Shown: positions 11,701-24,632 of the stretch, one piece after another
Layout of the letters: every line of letters starts with the position of its first letter
Position numbering within the stretch: position 1 is the first letter of the stretch
Assembly (NCBI GenBank): GCA_002335605.1
Contig: BEDY01000001.1
Location: forward strand, 2,480,001-2,544,000
Source of the DNA: Prillingera fragicola
Taxonomy: Eukaryota; Basidiomycota; Tremellomycetes; Trichosporonales; Trichosporonaceae
DNA: 64,000 bases
Direction of reading: 5' to 3'
The notes under the pieces: generated by a model
What the model was told of the DNA's origin: nothing
Database searches by the model: none
The model's input: the letters and a program-made list of their open reading frames with translations, nothing else
Position numbers and translations under genes: made by a program

Positions 11701-12075
11701 CCCATGATGGCTGCGCTCGCCATGGCCTTTTCTTCCGTCTCGGTAGTCTGCTCGAGCTTGACACTCAAGTGGTGGCGCCGCCCCGCCGCCGCCGTAGCCC
11801 CCGGAGAAGTATACGAGCGGGGCGGCATGGCGCGCGGGTTTGCCGAGTTCGGCGCCGCGCGCGAGGCGGCGTGGCACAACGCCGCGTCGGCTGTGTATGC
11901 GGTTGCTCGGCGTGCGCGCGCCGTACCCGGCCTCGACAGGGTGGTGGACCGCAGTGGCCTCGCAAGGTTTGCGCCCCGTATCGTCGTCAGCCACGACGAG
12001 TACGAGGCTATCCCTATGATGGACGCGGATAGTCCGGGAATATCCAGGCCGGGGAGCGGAGAGCTTAGGAGGTAG
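8734..12075 (+). CDS. CCC2: Copper-transporting P1B-type ATPase
   Basis: Pumps Cu(I) into the late secretory pathway to load multicopper oxidases such as Fet3-type ferroxidases. Exons 8734-8991, 9035-9270 and 9363-12075 give 1068 residues. Intron 1 (43 nt) falls inside the metal-binding motif: exon 1 ends GGMT and exon 2 starts CGAC, so GMTCGAC (Cys 87 and 90) forms only after splicing. A second heavy-metal-like domain follows at about 165-240 without a CxxC. P-type landmarks are all present: TGES (453), CPC in the sixth membrane helix (571-573), DKTGT with phospho-Asp 615, SEHPLA, and GDGIND (about 860). The N-terminal 60 residues are Ser/Arg-rich and cytosolic. The CPC plus GMTCxxC combination marks copper specificity. 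It has fewer intact metal-binding domains than animal ATP7 proteins and resembles fungal Ccc2. Confidence 0.95.
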
Positions 12076-12328
12076 AGGTTGATAGAGCGTCTTTTATCAT
12101 GTATGTTGTGCTCGCTTTACTTTGATATTCGAAATCTGGCTGTGCTCTACTGAAATGCTTTCTCAAGGCGCATGCCTGCTGAGCTTGCCACTGGCCTAGT
12201 CTCCCTAATGTACAGCAAAATACATTGGAGCAGGTCTAGCAGCTATTGGATTAACAGGAGCCGGAATCGTCTCCCTGGTGTACAGATGCATTCTATGCTG
12301 TACAAGTCTACCACAATGTCCATGCACG

Positions 12329-15065
12329 CTACTTGGTGTGCCCGCCGCCCGTCCCCCACTTTTCGACAAGGTACGCCGTCATCCACTCGTACAGCTCGCG
12401 ATTCGCGCCGCGCGTCAAGATGCTGTGTGCAGAGTCTGTAAACGCACGCATACGCCATCCGCGGACCTTGCTCTGGGTGAGCTTGTCGAGCAGGCTGGCC
12501 ATGTTGGCGAAATGGACATTGTCGTCGCCCGTGCCGTGCGCGAGCAGCAGGTCTTTGCCTTCAAAGTTTGTCACGTTGTTGACGGCGCTGCTGACGTAGC
12601 CGGACGGGTTGGCTTCGGGAGTGTTCATGTAGCGCTCAGTGTAGATCGAGTCATAGTACCGCCAGTTGGTCACGGGGGCGACAGCCATGCCGAGGGTAAA
12701 CAAGGCGGGATTGGCTTCAAGCGTCTTCAGTGTCATAAAGCCGCCGTACGACCAGCCCCAGATTCCCACACGCTTGCGGTCGACATACTTGCGCTTGATC
12801 ATTTCCTGAGCCAGGGCAATCTGGTCTTCGACCTCGTAGCGGCCCAGGTCGTCCTTGATCGGGTTGCGGATCTTGCGGCCGCGGAAACCGGTGCCACGGC
12901 CATCGATGCGAGCAATAATGTACTTTTGCTCGCAGGCAAGGAACGAGTGCCAGTCCCGCTTGAACTCGTGCGAGACTGTCTGCGAGTAAGGGCCGCCATA
13001 GACCTGGATGAGGAGAGGGTAGCGTTTGCGTCCAGATGTGTCTATGTTTGGAGGGAGAATCTCCATCATGTTGAGCTCGGTGCCGTCCTCCAGCTTAAAG
13101 GTCGAGTGCGTTTCGATCGGGCGGTGGAACTCGGCAATGGTCTCGTTGAGCAGCGAGTTGTCCGTGATCAGGCGGTTGATGCCGCCCTCCTCGGTCTGAA
13201 TCATACGCTGCCAGGGGACCTTGGGGCCTTTGTAGTTGAGACTGTAGAAGCCGCCGTTGGGGGAAAAGCTCGCCTCGTAGTAGCCAGGCTCGGCAGTGTC
13301 CGTGATGGCCTTCATCTCGGGCTTGTATGACACGAGCGTTGGGTCCGTGGGGAGGCTGACGCTGTAGATGTGGCGATCGATGGACGGGTTGGCAGCGGTA
13401 AAGTATAGCAGGTTCTTGGTCTTGTCCACAGCGTTGAGCGCAGTCACCTCCCACTCGCCCTCGGTGATAAACACGGGCTCGGTAGAGTTGATGGGCGTGA
13501 ACAGCGCAATGTGGTCAAAGCCCTTGTTGGGGACAATGTCAAGGTATCCGCTGGCGCCGTTCATGCTGGTCACAGGAGTGAGGTGCTGGCCGTGGTCGAT
13601 CCATCCGTCATCGCCCTCCTCGCCGTCTTTGCCGAGCGTACGAACGACCTTTCCCTCGGACTTGCCGTCCTCAAACAACACGACCTGTCCCTTCCGCGCA
13701 GCACGGTCAATCTCCTTGACAATGAGGCCGTTGTCAGACACCCATGCGACCTCCACAATGATACGGTTGTCCGAGGGATACTCGCCCTGCCACGTGAGCA
13801 CGTGCTTGGATGCACTAAGAGGCATGCGCTTCGTAGGCGTCGTGACCCCAACGCCGCCGGCACCCCAGAACTCTGTGAGGCTGAAGGTGTGCACGTTGAC
13901 AATAGGCAGAGGAGTTCCCGGCTTGGGGTACCGCATGGCGACTTCGGTTGTGTAAGGATTGACGGCGAACGCGTCGTTGCTGTCCTTGTTGTAGTACTGG
14001 ACCTTGTACTCTTGGACGGCAGTCTCATTCGAGCGCAGGAAAGCAACAGTGTCGGCCTTGGGCGACCACCACAGGGCAAAGTCGGCCGCAAACACCTCTT
14101 CCTCGTACACCCAGTCGGGGACACCGTTGAAGACAACAGCGCTGCCATCGTGGGTAATGCGCGTAGCCTTGGGATCATTGCTCTCCAGGTCCTGGTCACG
14201 CGCGACGTAGAGGTCGTTGTCGCTGACGTACGCAATCGCGTGGCCGATAGGCGACCACTTGGCGTACGCAATGCTAGGGTCATCGGCGGGCTTGGGCGGG
14301 TGCAGAGGGAACGTCTTCAGGTCGGAGAGACGGAACACGAAGTAGTTTGAGTGTTGCGAGTGCCTCCACTGTTTTTTGTAATTGGTCGAGAAGAGGACAT
14401 ACTTCATGTCAGCCGATAGACGCCAGGTCTCCCAGTCGAGGATGGTGTCGTCTCGAGGGTCCTTAATGTCAACACTCTTGACCAAAATACGCGTCTTGTT
14501 GGGCTCCTGAACAGTGTGCAACAAAATGTTGCCCAGCTCGTCGATCTGCGAATATGTTCCATCGGCTGCCTCCTTGACCCAAGTGTGCGGGGTCTGGTGA
14601 GCGCGGAAGGTGCCGTTGAAGATGTGGTCCATGGTGATGTGCTTGTTGCCAGCTTTGATCGCGTACGACGGCGCCGAGTATCCTGACGCTGCAAGTACGC
14701 CAATGGCTCCAGCAGCAATCACAATCACAATCAGCACGGCCAGAATCTTGCGCGACTTCTTGCGTGGTCGCAACTGTGTCGCGTCAGTTGCCACTCGGGC
14801 TGCCACAAGCTCTTGCACGCACCCTAGACTGGCCACTGGGGAATCCGATACCCTCCTCATACCCAGACTCGTCGGCGAACCGGTCATGCTCTGCGGGTCG
14901 CTTCTCCTCAAAGGGGTCGGCGTCCAGCACATCGCGATAGACGATATCTGAGCCAGAGTCGTTGGACTCGACACTAGCTCGGCGCGGTGCTGGGGCGCCC
15001 TGATTGTCCAGTAGAGGCGCCGAATCAGCCTCTGTGGCCACTGGGTCGTAGTGGTCCGCAGCCAT
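12329..15065 (-). CDS. Type II membrane dipeptidyl aminopeptidase (DPP IV family, S9B)
   Basis: Removes X-Ala/X-Pro dipeptides. Yeast relatives are Ste13 (Golgi, pheromone maturation) and Dap2 (vacuole); sequence alone does not separate them. Main exon 14828-12329, with a first exon at 15065-14863 starting MAADHYDPVATEAD. A 34-nt intron (GTATGA…GGCCAG) joins them in frame to 900 residues; this junction is my best fit. Order: acidic cytosolic tail of about 85 residues; basic stop RPRKKSRK; one membrane helix (ILAVLIVIVIAAGAIGVLAA); beta-propeller; catalytic domain with GWSYGGF (Ser about 771), HGTGDDNVH (Asp about 846) and DSAHS (His about 879). The GWSYGG form is typical of S9B. All catalytic residues are intact. 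It converges on CCC2 with about 250 bp between the stops. Confidence 0.93.
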
Positions 15066-15417
15066 GATGAAAATACAGCTCTGGTTGAGACAGTGGATGG
15101 AAACGAGATGAGAACGGAGGCTGGACATTGAATCTAGTCGGCAGATAGAGTTGGCCCGCTCACGTGGTCTCGCGTGGCAACGTCGCCGATCGCCGCGTCT
15201 GCCCTGGATGCACACCCGTCCACCTTGATCTCAATCTCGACAGCTTTGTGAGCTTTATACATCTGCGCCATCTTCATCCTCTATCTCTAAACGCTTTCTG
15301 ACGCGCACGACACGCCACAAACGACTATACCCAGCCCTGCACCCCCGCCGCACGACACATTACCACTGTGCGCACGCCGCCCGCCCACGTCGCCCATCCA
15401 CCTCCACGAAGCACGTG
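15066..15417. promoter_or_regulatory. Divergent promoter, dipeptidyl aminopeptidase / APS2
   Basis: A 352-bp gap between two outward-reading genes. On the APS2 side it is rich in C with CACGAC/CCGCC runs; on the peptidase side it carries a pyrimidine-rich leader. No specific element recognised. Confidence 0.45.
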
Positions 15418-16152
15418 ATGATCAAGTTCATTCTCGTCCAGGTATGCGCCCAAACTATGCATGCCACTGACAGCAGAACCGCCAGGGAAAGACACGGTTG
15501 TCAAAATGGTACGCGCCATACGAGGACGACGAGAAGGTGCGCTGCTTGCGTGGGACATTGACGGGCGGTCCAAGCTCACATCATCCAGGTCCGGGTACGC
15601 GGTGAAGTGCACCGGTTGATTGCGCCGCGTGACCAAAAGTATCAGTCCAACTTTGTTGAGGTGAGTGTGATTTGGGCGGCTGGGGGTGTTGTGGCCGCTG
15701 CTTGACGTGCGTGAGATATGGGGTGCTGACGTTCAAGTTCCGCAACGACAAGATTGTGTACCGCCGTTACGCCGGTCTCTTCTTCTGCGTCTGCGTCGAC
15801 TCGAACGACAACGAGTTGGCTTACCTCGAGGCAATTCACCTGTTTGTGGAGGTCCTTGGTGCGTGTGATTGCGTGTGGCGACGGAGATGGGGGGGCTCGG
15901 AGTGGGGCCTCCACATCGTTGCGTCGTGATGTTACACCTTTGCTAATGCCACAGACGCATTCTTCCAGAACGTGTGCGAGCTCGACCTCGTTTTCTCCTT
16001 CTACAAGGTAAGCCCCTCCTTTGCAGCTCAAGACACGCGCTGATAGCCAGGTGTACGCGATTCTCGATGAGGTGTTCTTGGCAGGCGAGATTGAAGAGAC
16101 AAGCAAGCAGGTCGTGCTTGAGCGTCTCGACTATCTCGAGAAGCTGGAATGA
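15418..16152 (+). CDS. APS2: AP-2 clathrin adaptor complex, sigma subunit
   Basis: Small chain of the plasma-membrane clathrin adaptor that selects cargo for endocytosis. Six exons (15418-15441, 15477-15536, 15589-15660, 15738-15858, 15955-16007, 16051-16152) join in phase to 143 residues, the family length. Diagnostic stretches are [53 protein letters not shown] and [17 protein letters not shown]. The NELAYLE and EIEETSKQ wording fits the AP-2 sigma chain better than AP-1 or AP-3. The first exon has only 24 coding bases, and intron 3 ends in an AAG acceptor (CTGACGTTCAAG). Nearly every residue expected in the fold is present, so this is a secure call. Confidence 0.96.
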
Positions 16153-16614
16153 TGGCGGGTCTAGTAGAGTGTTTTGACTGATGCACTGTTGTACCATGCG
16201 CTAAGCTGGGTGATGGACATTCACAGGAGAGGGCGATAGACATTGGGAGGCGCCTTTTGTGTCAACTGCCCCGCCTCTGCATTTTTAACGCGAGCGTGCT
16301 CAGCGGGCAATGTCTGGGTAGCGTCGTATGCGGCTGTAGTGAATAAAGTGCATGTGTAGAGTAGTGCAATACAAAGCGCGCGCTGATGCGCGACGCTTCC
16401 TCCCCCTTCCTCGTGGTCATAAGCAGCATTCTGGCGTTGGCCAGCGCCATAGCCAACCCCTACGCGCGGGGGGCAGCCCTGCTCTGTTGTACCAGTCTCC
16501 AGGTGCCTCTCCGCGCTCCTTTCCGTTTCTCCCTTGTCGCCCAAGATCCTGGTACGATTGGACGACTAGAAATTACCACTTCGGCGGTCCTCCTTACGCT
16601 GCTCAAGCTGGTCG
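16153..16614. other. Convergent intergenic region, APS2 / COX23
   Basis: About 460 bp between two stop codons. It contains the 3' ends of both transcripts and scattered short frames with no supporting signal. No gene seen. Confidence 0.4.
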
Positions 16615-17330
16615 TCAGCGAAGCCTTACAGGTCTCCTGCGCGCCGCTAGGCTCTGCACCACTGGTAAATGAGGCTTCCGCCCTTTTCTCGTATTCCCAG
16701 TATCAATACCAGCCGTGCAAGCAACATCCGGCAGCCCTGTGGAGCACGCGACACACTCACCCATTTCTTCTTGCACTCGCGGTACGCCTTAAAGTACTCG
16801 TAGCACTCGCCGCGGTTGTAGTGTGTCTGCTCGAGACACTGGAGAGAGGCCTTGCTGGCCTTGGCGCAGGGGTCCGAGAACTGCTCGTCAGCTACCAGGG
16901 CAGCAGTGAAGATGTAGGTGGTGGTCAGTGGGGTGGTGGAACTGTATGTCGCTGGGCAACGGGGCGGTACCCTGGAGGGGTCCCAGCGTGTAATCGTAGC
17001 ACCCATGACAGTGATCCAGAGTGCAGGTGCAAGCTGCTCCATCAACCTCGTCGCAGGACAGAGCCGACCGAGCATCACAGGAACATCTGTCGATGACGCT
17101 CCCACCGATGTCCCACCAACGCCACCACCAACTGTCATCAAAACGCACCTTGCTAACACTCTTGTGCGACTATATCGTCAGCCCTGTTCTGTTTCCATGA
17201 AGTTCTAACGTACCTCGTGCGCCTTGAAGGTCTCCTTGTAGTTTTCCGGCTCGTACAGCTCCGCAGCCGGGGGCAGGGGCTTGTACTGCAGCGGCGTAGG
17301 CTTGGTCGAAGGGGGAACCTGAGTTGCCAT
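16615..17330 (-). CDS. COX23: Twin CX9C protein, cytochrome c oxidase assembly factor Cox23
   Basis: Intermembrane-space protein needed for cytochrome oxidase assembly and copper handling. The first exon, 17330-17214, encodes MATQVPPSTKPTPLQYKPLP and ends in ETFKAHE. The second, 16880-16761, encodes FSDPCAKASKASLQCLEQ and CYEYFKAYRECKKKW. The cysteines form two perfect C-x9-C motifs (CAKASKASLQC and CYEYFKAYREC), the substrate pattern of the Mia40 oxidative import pathway. The third exon, 16653-16615, encodes a short basic tail (SLAARRRPVRLR) and is my best guess; other acceptors near 16657-16665 would give different tails. The 333-nt intron between exons 1 and 2 is long for this genome. With the tail the protein has 91 residues, in the family range. 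Confidence 0.85.
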
Positions 17331-17569
17331 TTTGCGTTTTGGCCTGCGGGTGTCGGTAGAGGCGTAACAATGACAGTGGGAGCGGAGTGAGATGTCAAGA
17401 GGCTTGCTCGTCACTACTGGGCGGCGAGGGCGTTCATCTCTGACATTGCCATTGTGGCGGAGACAATGGGGCCCCACATCGTCGCTGTCTCTCAAAGTAG
17501 CATTCTACTGTTGACAAGCCACTGTACATCGCTCTGTCGTCGTCTCAATCGCTTCAATCGCTGTTCGCT
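17331..17569. promoter_or_regulatory. Compact divergent promoter, COX23 / ANY1
   Basis: Only 239 bp separate the two start codons, so both 5' UTRs and promoters lie here. The ANY1 side ends in a TCAATC repeat-rich leader (GTCTCAATCGCTTCAATCGC). No TATA box is obvious. Confidence 0.5.
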
Positions 17570-19066
17570 ATGGGGTTCTCAGATTTCATTGCCACGGTCT
17601 CGGGCATCGGCATGGCTGTAGGGTATGTTCCGTGCTCAGCGGCTGGGAGAGAAGCTGACGAGATCCCAGGCCGCCGCTCGTCTACGTCGACCAGGTAGGC
17701 TACGCGCAGGAAGGGGAAAGCTGACGAAAGGCTGTGAGCATTATACGCAAACGGTGAGCTCTACCAACATAAGCCATTACTAACGATTAGCGACTCGTCG
17801 GGTTTCTCACATGGTACGTCTCCACCCCTGCACCGCACCGGGCGCCAGCCGCCGCTCGAGCCTTACATCTCAAACCGGCCTTGGCGGCTCCGTCTGAGGC
17901 TCGCGTGCTGGACACTGACTCTCCAGATGTCTGCGGTGTCATTATTATTGCAAACATTATCCGAGTCTACTTCTGGCTCGGGGAGCATTTTGAGACTCGT
18001 GAGTCCACCAGCATCCCCCCAAGGCCTTGGCCACCCAACCTGTCTTACGGCATCTGACAACGCAGCCCTCCTTGTTCAGTCCTTGCTGCTCATCATCTCC
18101 CAACTTGTTCTCCTCTACATTTGCCTGTACTACGCCCCCGCTGGCGCTGGCGCCAGCAAACCCCCAGCTGGCACCCACGGGGGTGGTGTCGGCGACGAGC
18201 ACGATGAGGACGAGCTGGAGGCCCGCCTCCAGCGCGAGAGCGACGGGGAGACTGCTGCTCGCCGCCCTTTCAACTTCTGGCAGTGGACTAAATTGGGCAG
18301 TTATCTCGAGTTCCTTGCCGCCTTGATTGTTGTTTTGGGAATCATGCAGGTGATTCTTGGGCGGTTTAGGTGGTGAGTACTTTGCTCGGTGTTCCGAGTT
18401 GTGGTGGGAGCTGACGGACAAGGTACATTGACGCGTAAGCTTTGTGGTCTGAGTGGGCGCTGATGACAGACTGGGATTCGTCGCCCTCACCATCGGTATG
18501 TCTCATGAAGATTGCACCTGCTGACAGCTTAGAGTCGACGCTCCCCGTGCCCCAGTTCATCTCAAACTATCGCCGCAAGAGCTGCTACGGGTTCCGCTCG
18601 AGTACGCTTGCTGGCTGGCTGTTCGGTGATACCTTCAAGTGCGTATGCCTGCACTTAGCCGCTGTGCGAGTGTAGTGACATGCTGCGTGCAATGCGGACG
18701 AAAGCTGACGATACAGGACGGCATACTACTTTATCCGCCACAACCCTCTCCAGTTCAAGGTTACTGGTCTGATGACCATCTGCTGGGACATCGGTGCGTA
18801 ACGCCCCGCCGTCTTTTACAGTCGTGGCGATTCCAATCTGTAGAACGGGCATCGCACCAACCACAGCCAGCAGCCACGGCAACATGACGGCGGATCACAA
18901 GCTGACACTGCCAGGTGTCCTGACGCAGAGGATTTACTACGGCGCCGCCCCGCCGTACGGCGTCGCACTGTCCGAGGACGCCGAGCGTACCGCCGGCAAC
19001 CAGGAGGGAGGGCACGGAATTGAGGGCCAGGCGCGGACGAGTGATGAGCGCGATGGACGGCCGTGA
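17570..19066 (+). CDS. ANY1: PQ-loop membrane protein, Any1/SLC66A2 (PQLC1) homologue
   Basis: Multi-span Golgi/endosomal protein; yeast Any1 opposes phospholipid flippases. Eleven exons: 17570-17622, 17670-17694, 17731-17753, 17791-17813, 17927-17998, 18066-18372, 18423-18434, 18470-18495, 18533-18638, 18717-18793 and 18915-19066. Together they encode 265 residues. The first PQ-loop spans four tiny exons: GPPLVYVDQ, then RKRDSSGFSHD, then VCGVIIIANIIRVYFWLG. After the helix LLVQSLLLIISQLVLLYICL a charged Gly/Glu-rich loop follows, then FWQWTKLGSYLEFLAALIVV. The second PQ-loop reads VPQFISNYRRKS and GWLFGDTFKTAYYFIRH, the wording typical of PQLC1. Exon 7 has only 12 bases, yet phase is kept across every junction, which supports the model. 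The C-terminal tail is hydrophilic and Glu/Arg-rich. Confidence 0.9.
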
Positions 19067-19326
19067 TCTGCCACCCGCGCTCTAAGCTGCCCTACTGGGT
19101 GTCCATGCCTTTGATAGCATCATGCACATGTAGCCGCCTTGCTGCACAGCCCAGCAATGTGTAGACACAGTATCCCAGTTGCCATTCTTGGCACTGGACG
19201 TCACTCAGACCGTCGCCCTACCATAACGTGACACAGCCGCCAAGCCAGATCTGGGGACCAGGTTTAGCTATCATTTTTGCATCATCGCCATCTCTAATCG
19301 CCAATGTGATGTGATTGTGTTGCTTT

Positions 19327-20206
19327 TTAAGAGCTCTTGCGCTCGACAATGACAGTGTCAAAGTGCTCACGCTCGGCGTTCTCCTTGGCGACCTCGGCAA
19401 TGTAAGGGGTGAGGTAGCGGACGTCCTGTGCGTATCAGTACTGGCAACGGTGGGCATAGAGTACCCTGCGGGCACTGCGGGACTCACGTCCTCGGCCTTA
19501 ACCCACTGCTCCTTGGGGAGGGGGCGGCGCATGAGGTCCTGCTGGAAGGCGACACGGAAGCGGTAGGCGCGGTCGTAGCCCTCGACGGCGGGGAGACGCG
19601 AGATGGCCTGCAATCGTCAGCAACATGTTCGCGGTGGTATGCGCGGCAGGCGCGGCAAGCCGGCAAGTGACGTTGCAAGAGCGGTTTGAGAAAGCCCAAT
19701 GTCACAAGTCACGACAAACCGAACCGACGAGGAGCAAGCGGCTCACCTTCTCAACGTCGAGGCGCTCCTCGATGATCAGGTCATCGTACTTGAGTCCGAC
19801 CTTGCGGTGGCCAGCGGCACGAGCGTACGCGTTGGCAATGGGCTTGAGCGCGTTGTAGAGACCGCCCGAGTAGGTCTTGAGTTGCGAGGCAAGCCTGTTG
19901 AATCAAGCGAGAGCACATAGCGAGGATGGGAGCAGAGCGGCGGCGGCGAGAAGGAGGGTAAAGGAGTGGCGGTGTGCGGTAAGGGGAGCAGGACGAGCGA
20001 GTGGCGAGAGAGAGGAGGGAGGGGGAAGCGCGAAGTGGACGCGAGTTGGAGGATCATTTGCGCACAGAGACGAGTACATGGCAAGCCGGACAAAATCGAG
20101 ACGAGGAAAGCGGCTGTCAGCATGCTTCCAACTGCCAACACGCAGCAACAAGACTGCGCCGGTCTCAGACTCACGAAATGCCCAGGGGGCCACCCAACAG
20201 AACCAT
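19327..20206 (-). CDS. QCR7: Cytochrome bc1 complex subunit 7 (14 kDa)
   Basis: Matrix-facing structural subunit of complex III. Exons 20206-20175, 19894-19747, 19607-19488 and 19425-19327 give 132 residues in frame. It begins MVLLGGPLGIS. Exon 2 reads LASQLKTYSGGLYNALKPIA and HRKVGLKYDDLIIEER; the GLKYDDLI and later AYRFRVAFQQDLMRRPLP segments mark the family. The next exon carries KEQWVKAED, and the last DVRYLTPYIAEVAKENAERE. Length matches yeast Qcr7 (about 127). The first intron is 280 nt, leaving just 10 codons in the first exon; the other two are 139 and 62 nt. Confidence 0.93.
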
Positions 20207-21240
20207 TGTTGTTGGAAGTAATAGAGTGGTGTGAGGGGAGGTGGTGTGAGGAGAGAGTGGTGCACTCGGAACTGTACGGCGGATTCCACCTTCAGGCGAG
20301 CAGTCATTCGTCGAGACGCTGGCTGGATGGCTACGACGCTGGGCGGGCAACGCAGGCACAGGGTGGGTGCCACAGGACGGATAAGGAGCGGGGTTTTCGG
20401 AGTTATCGTCCGCTGGTTATGTCTGGTGGAGGTTGGCCAGGTCGTCGTGGTGGTCAAGACATCTGCAGGTGCTGCTTGTGCTATTGCTATGCATAGAGCT
20501 AGACATTGACTGGCCAGTTGATCCTTTGAAAGGTGCAATATTTATAGCAAGCAGGGTTGCCTTTGACTGGGGGGCAAACGTCAACAGGAGGACAGCCCCC
20601 GGCTCCTTCCACATGCCACTGGATCAGTGGCATCCTCGCAAAGTAGGTTGCTTTACCTGCAACGTCCCAAGAGCAGCTACAGTATTGCGATTGGATGCCT
20701 CTCAGCACTCAGCACAGCTTCCTTTGGCCTACGGAATGCACTTTCACGATGACTTCTAGTCTCATGTAAATTGCGGCAACGTAGGTTGCTAGTGGCAGTT
20801 GGAATCCGCTACCACTCGAAAAAGCGCTCACCGACCGAGCATTCACTGTGACTGTGACTGTGACTGTGACTGTGACTGTGACTGTCTTGCAGCAGGCAAA
20901 TCTCCACCCAGGTGTGATGTGTACTGCATGTGTGTCGTTTGTGGGTCCTCACAAAGCTGCCCGAATGTGTCCAGAAACGGGCAAGTCGATGTTGCTGCAG
21001 CGTGCAGGTTGCGTCCGCGCGTCCACGCCTAGCTATTGCAAGGACATAACGATGCGAAGCTTCAGGTCAGCCATTCGCATGCCAGTAAGTGTTAGCACAT
21101 CGTTAGCTGTTCGTAGTCAGCAGCAGGTAAGCCGTCAGCACAACACAGTTAGCAGCTACACGACCGAGTGAGGTGAATAATGCATATGCGTGCCTCCTCT
21201 GCGCTCCCCGGCGCTCGTCCATCGTCTGCGTGCTCGGGGC
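20207..21240. promoter_or_regulatory. Upstream region of QCR7 / 3' region of the mL59 candidate
   Basis: About 1 kb with no supported gene. It holds the QCR7 promoter and leader on one side, the 3' end of the downstream minus-strand gene on the other, and a hexanucleotide repeat in between (listed separately). The many overlapping short frames at 20230-20760 look like composition effects. Confidence 0.4.
20845..20886. repeat. Hexanucleotide microsatellite, about seven units of (ACTGTG)
   Basis: A clean run of a TGTGAC-type hexamer between QCR7 and the mL59 candidate. Read in one frame it gives an alternating Asp-Cys string, which explains a spurious short frame there. Such arrays usually vary in copy number between strains. 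Confidence 0.85.
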
Positions 21241-21989
21241 TTAGAACGGCAGCGATGGCTTGTCCTTGTCCTTGATCTCTTCCTTGGCCTACGTTGTCAG
21301 CAAAGCCGTCCGAACGCGAATGCAGCTTGTGCGCACTGCGTGCTTCTGCAACCCGACCAGCATTGCGACGGCCACGCCGCGCACGCCAAACTCACCTTCT
21401 TCCAGGTCTCGATCCTCTTCTCCATTCCTTGCATCCTCTCCTCCCTCTCCTGGATGCGCTTCGGCTTCTCGCGGTCCACCTTCTTTCCCTTGAACATCTC
21501 CTTGCGCTTGCCGTACACACTCGTCTCGCCCTTGGGCACCTGGAAGTTGCCCGCCCAGCGGATCAACGTGCCGTCAGTCCACTGTATGGGCGCAGGGTTG
21601 AGGACTGGGTTGGCGGGAGAGGGAGGCAGCACGGAGCCGTCGTAGTTCAAGAGCAAGAGCTTTTGACGCCTGTTGGGAATCGTGGCCGGGTTCCAGTTCG
21701 TGCGGCTCGGTACCCGCGAGTTGCTGCACTGTTAGCATTACCATAGCAGAAGAGGAGAACGGTAGACTCACTTGGAAATGTGCTTGACCTTACGGGGAAG
21801 GAAAGGGTTGTGGACGGAAAACTCGGGCTGTTTGACCTTGCGCTTCCGCAGCTCGTCCTTGATGAAGGCCTGGAGGACGGGCGGGAGCGCCTTGGCCGGG
21901 ATGTGCGACGAGTTTGCTGGTGCGATAGCCGAGGCTTCTGCGGCGGCGGTACGGGCCGTAGTGGAGAACAGGCGGCGGGCGACGTTCAT
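21241..21989 (-). CDS. Probable mitochondrial large-subunit ribosomal protein mL59 (Mrpl25 family)
   Basis: Exons 21989-21772, 21723-21396 and 21288-21241 join to 197 residues. The start MNVARRLFSTTARTAAAEAS is a strong presequence with a typical RRLFST cleavage context. It is followed by LPPVLQAFIKDELRKRK and a block, HNPFLPRKVKHIS|NNSRVPSRTNW, NPATIPNRRQKLLLL. The order LPPxxQxF, NPFLP, then R-Q-x-LLL is how I recall fungal mL59/Mrpl25. The C-terminus is Lys/Glu-rich, consistent with rRNA binding. This is recognition from memory of a weakly conserved family, so the mitochondrial targeting is firmer than the family name. It is divergently paired with ATP2. Confidence 0.6.
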
Positions 21990-22674
21990 TTTGTTTGTGA
22001 GTTGGTGTTGGTGATGAGGTCCTAGTGGTCGTGAACATCGAAATGTTCCAACTGGTGGTGCCTGAATTGTCAGATGTTGAGAGTGACCGTGGGAAAGTAG
22101 GAAGTACGTGTAAAGTTGGCAGAGTGAGCCTGATAATGCTGCGACCAGTAGATGGGACTGTAGTGTCAGGGTCACCCCTTCCACACCTGGCGAGAGAATC
22201 AGGTACGGTGTCGAGCACACAATTGCCAGTAAGCATCATCGATGAACAGGCAGCAAGTGCAGCCCGCGTGTCCCGTTGCAGCACATACACTGGCAGCACT
22301 GGGAGGCTGCCCCTCTCTGCTCCCGCCTTGCCAGCCAAGTGCCGCCCACCCACATCGGGTCAAGCCTCCGACACTCTTGGTGCGAGGATTCCGACACTGC
22401 CACAAGCAACGGTGTTTTTCTCGTCACACAAACGCCGGTCCACCAATTATCCGTCACGTACAGTTGGGTGCAGGGCGCAGCGGAGGAACTCGGCACTACG
22501 GCTGCCGCGTTGCACCCACACCCCAGCGCCTGGCTGGCTGTTCCCCCCCCTCGTCGTGTCCCCCTGCGCCCCGCTGGCTGCTCCCTCCCCCCAACTCCGC
22601 TCATCTCCTCTTCTTCTACTTCTTCACCTTCTCCTCCCCTCCTCACCTCTCTACCCCCTCTAAAACTCGGCGAT
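21990..22674. promoter_or_regulatory. Divergent promoter, mL59 candidate / ATP2
   Basis: About 685 bp shared between two mitochondrial-protein genes. The 130 bases before the ATP2 ATG are a strong pyrimidine tract (CTCCTCTTCTTCTACTTCTT…), as often seen before highly expressed fungal genes. Short frames inside (22025-22663) overlap this C/T-rich leader and are not credible genes. Confidence 0.55.

Positions 22675-24632
<1,958 letters not shown>

Noticed and set aside
12278..14350. Two long plus-strand frames (350 and 279 codons) opposite the dipeptidyl aminopeptidase
   Set aside because: They lie wholly within the coding exon of a gene with intact catalytic motifs and show no domain of their own.
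14784..14862. Frameshift in the dipeptidyl aminopeptidase N-terminus
   Set aside because: A 34-nt intron restores the frame with GT and AG ends, and an intron of nearly the same size exists in the PQ-loop gene, so a broken gene is not needed as an explanation.
20845..20886. CRISPR-like array
   Set aside because: The units are 6 nt with no spacers, a plain microsatellite; the genome is eukaryotic.
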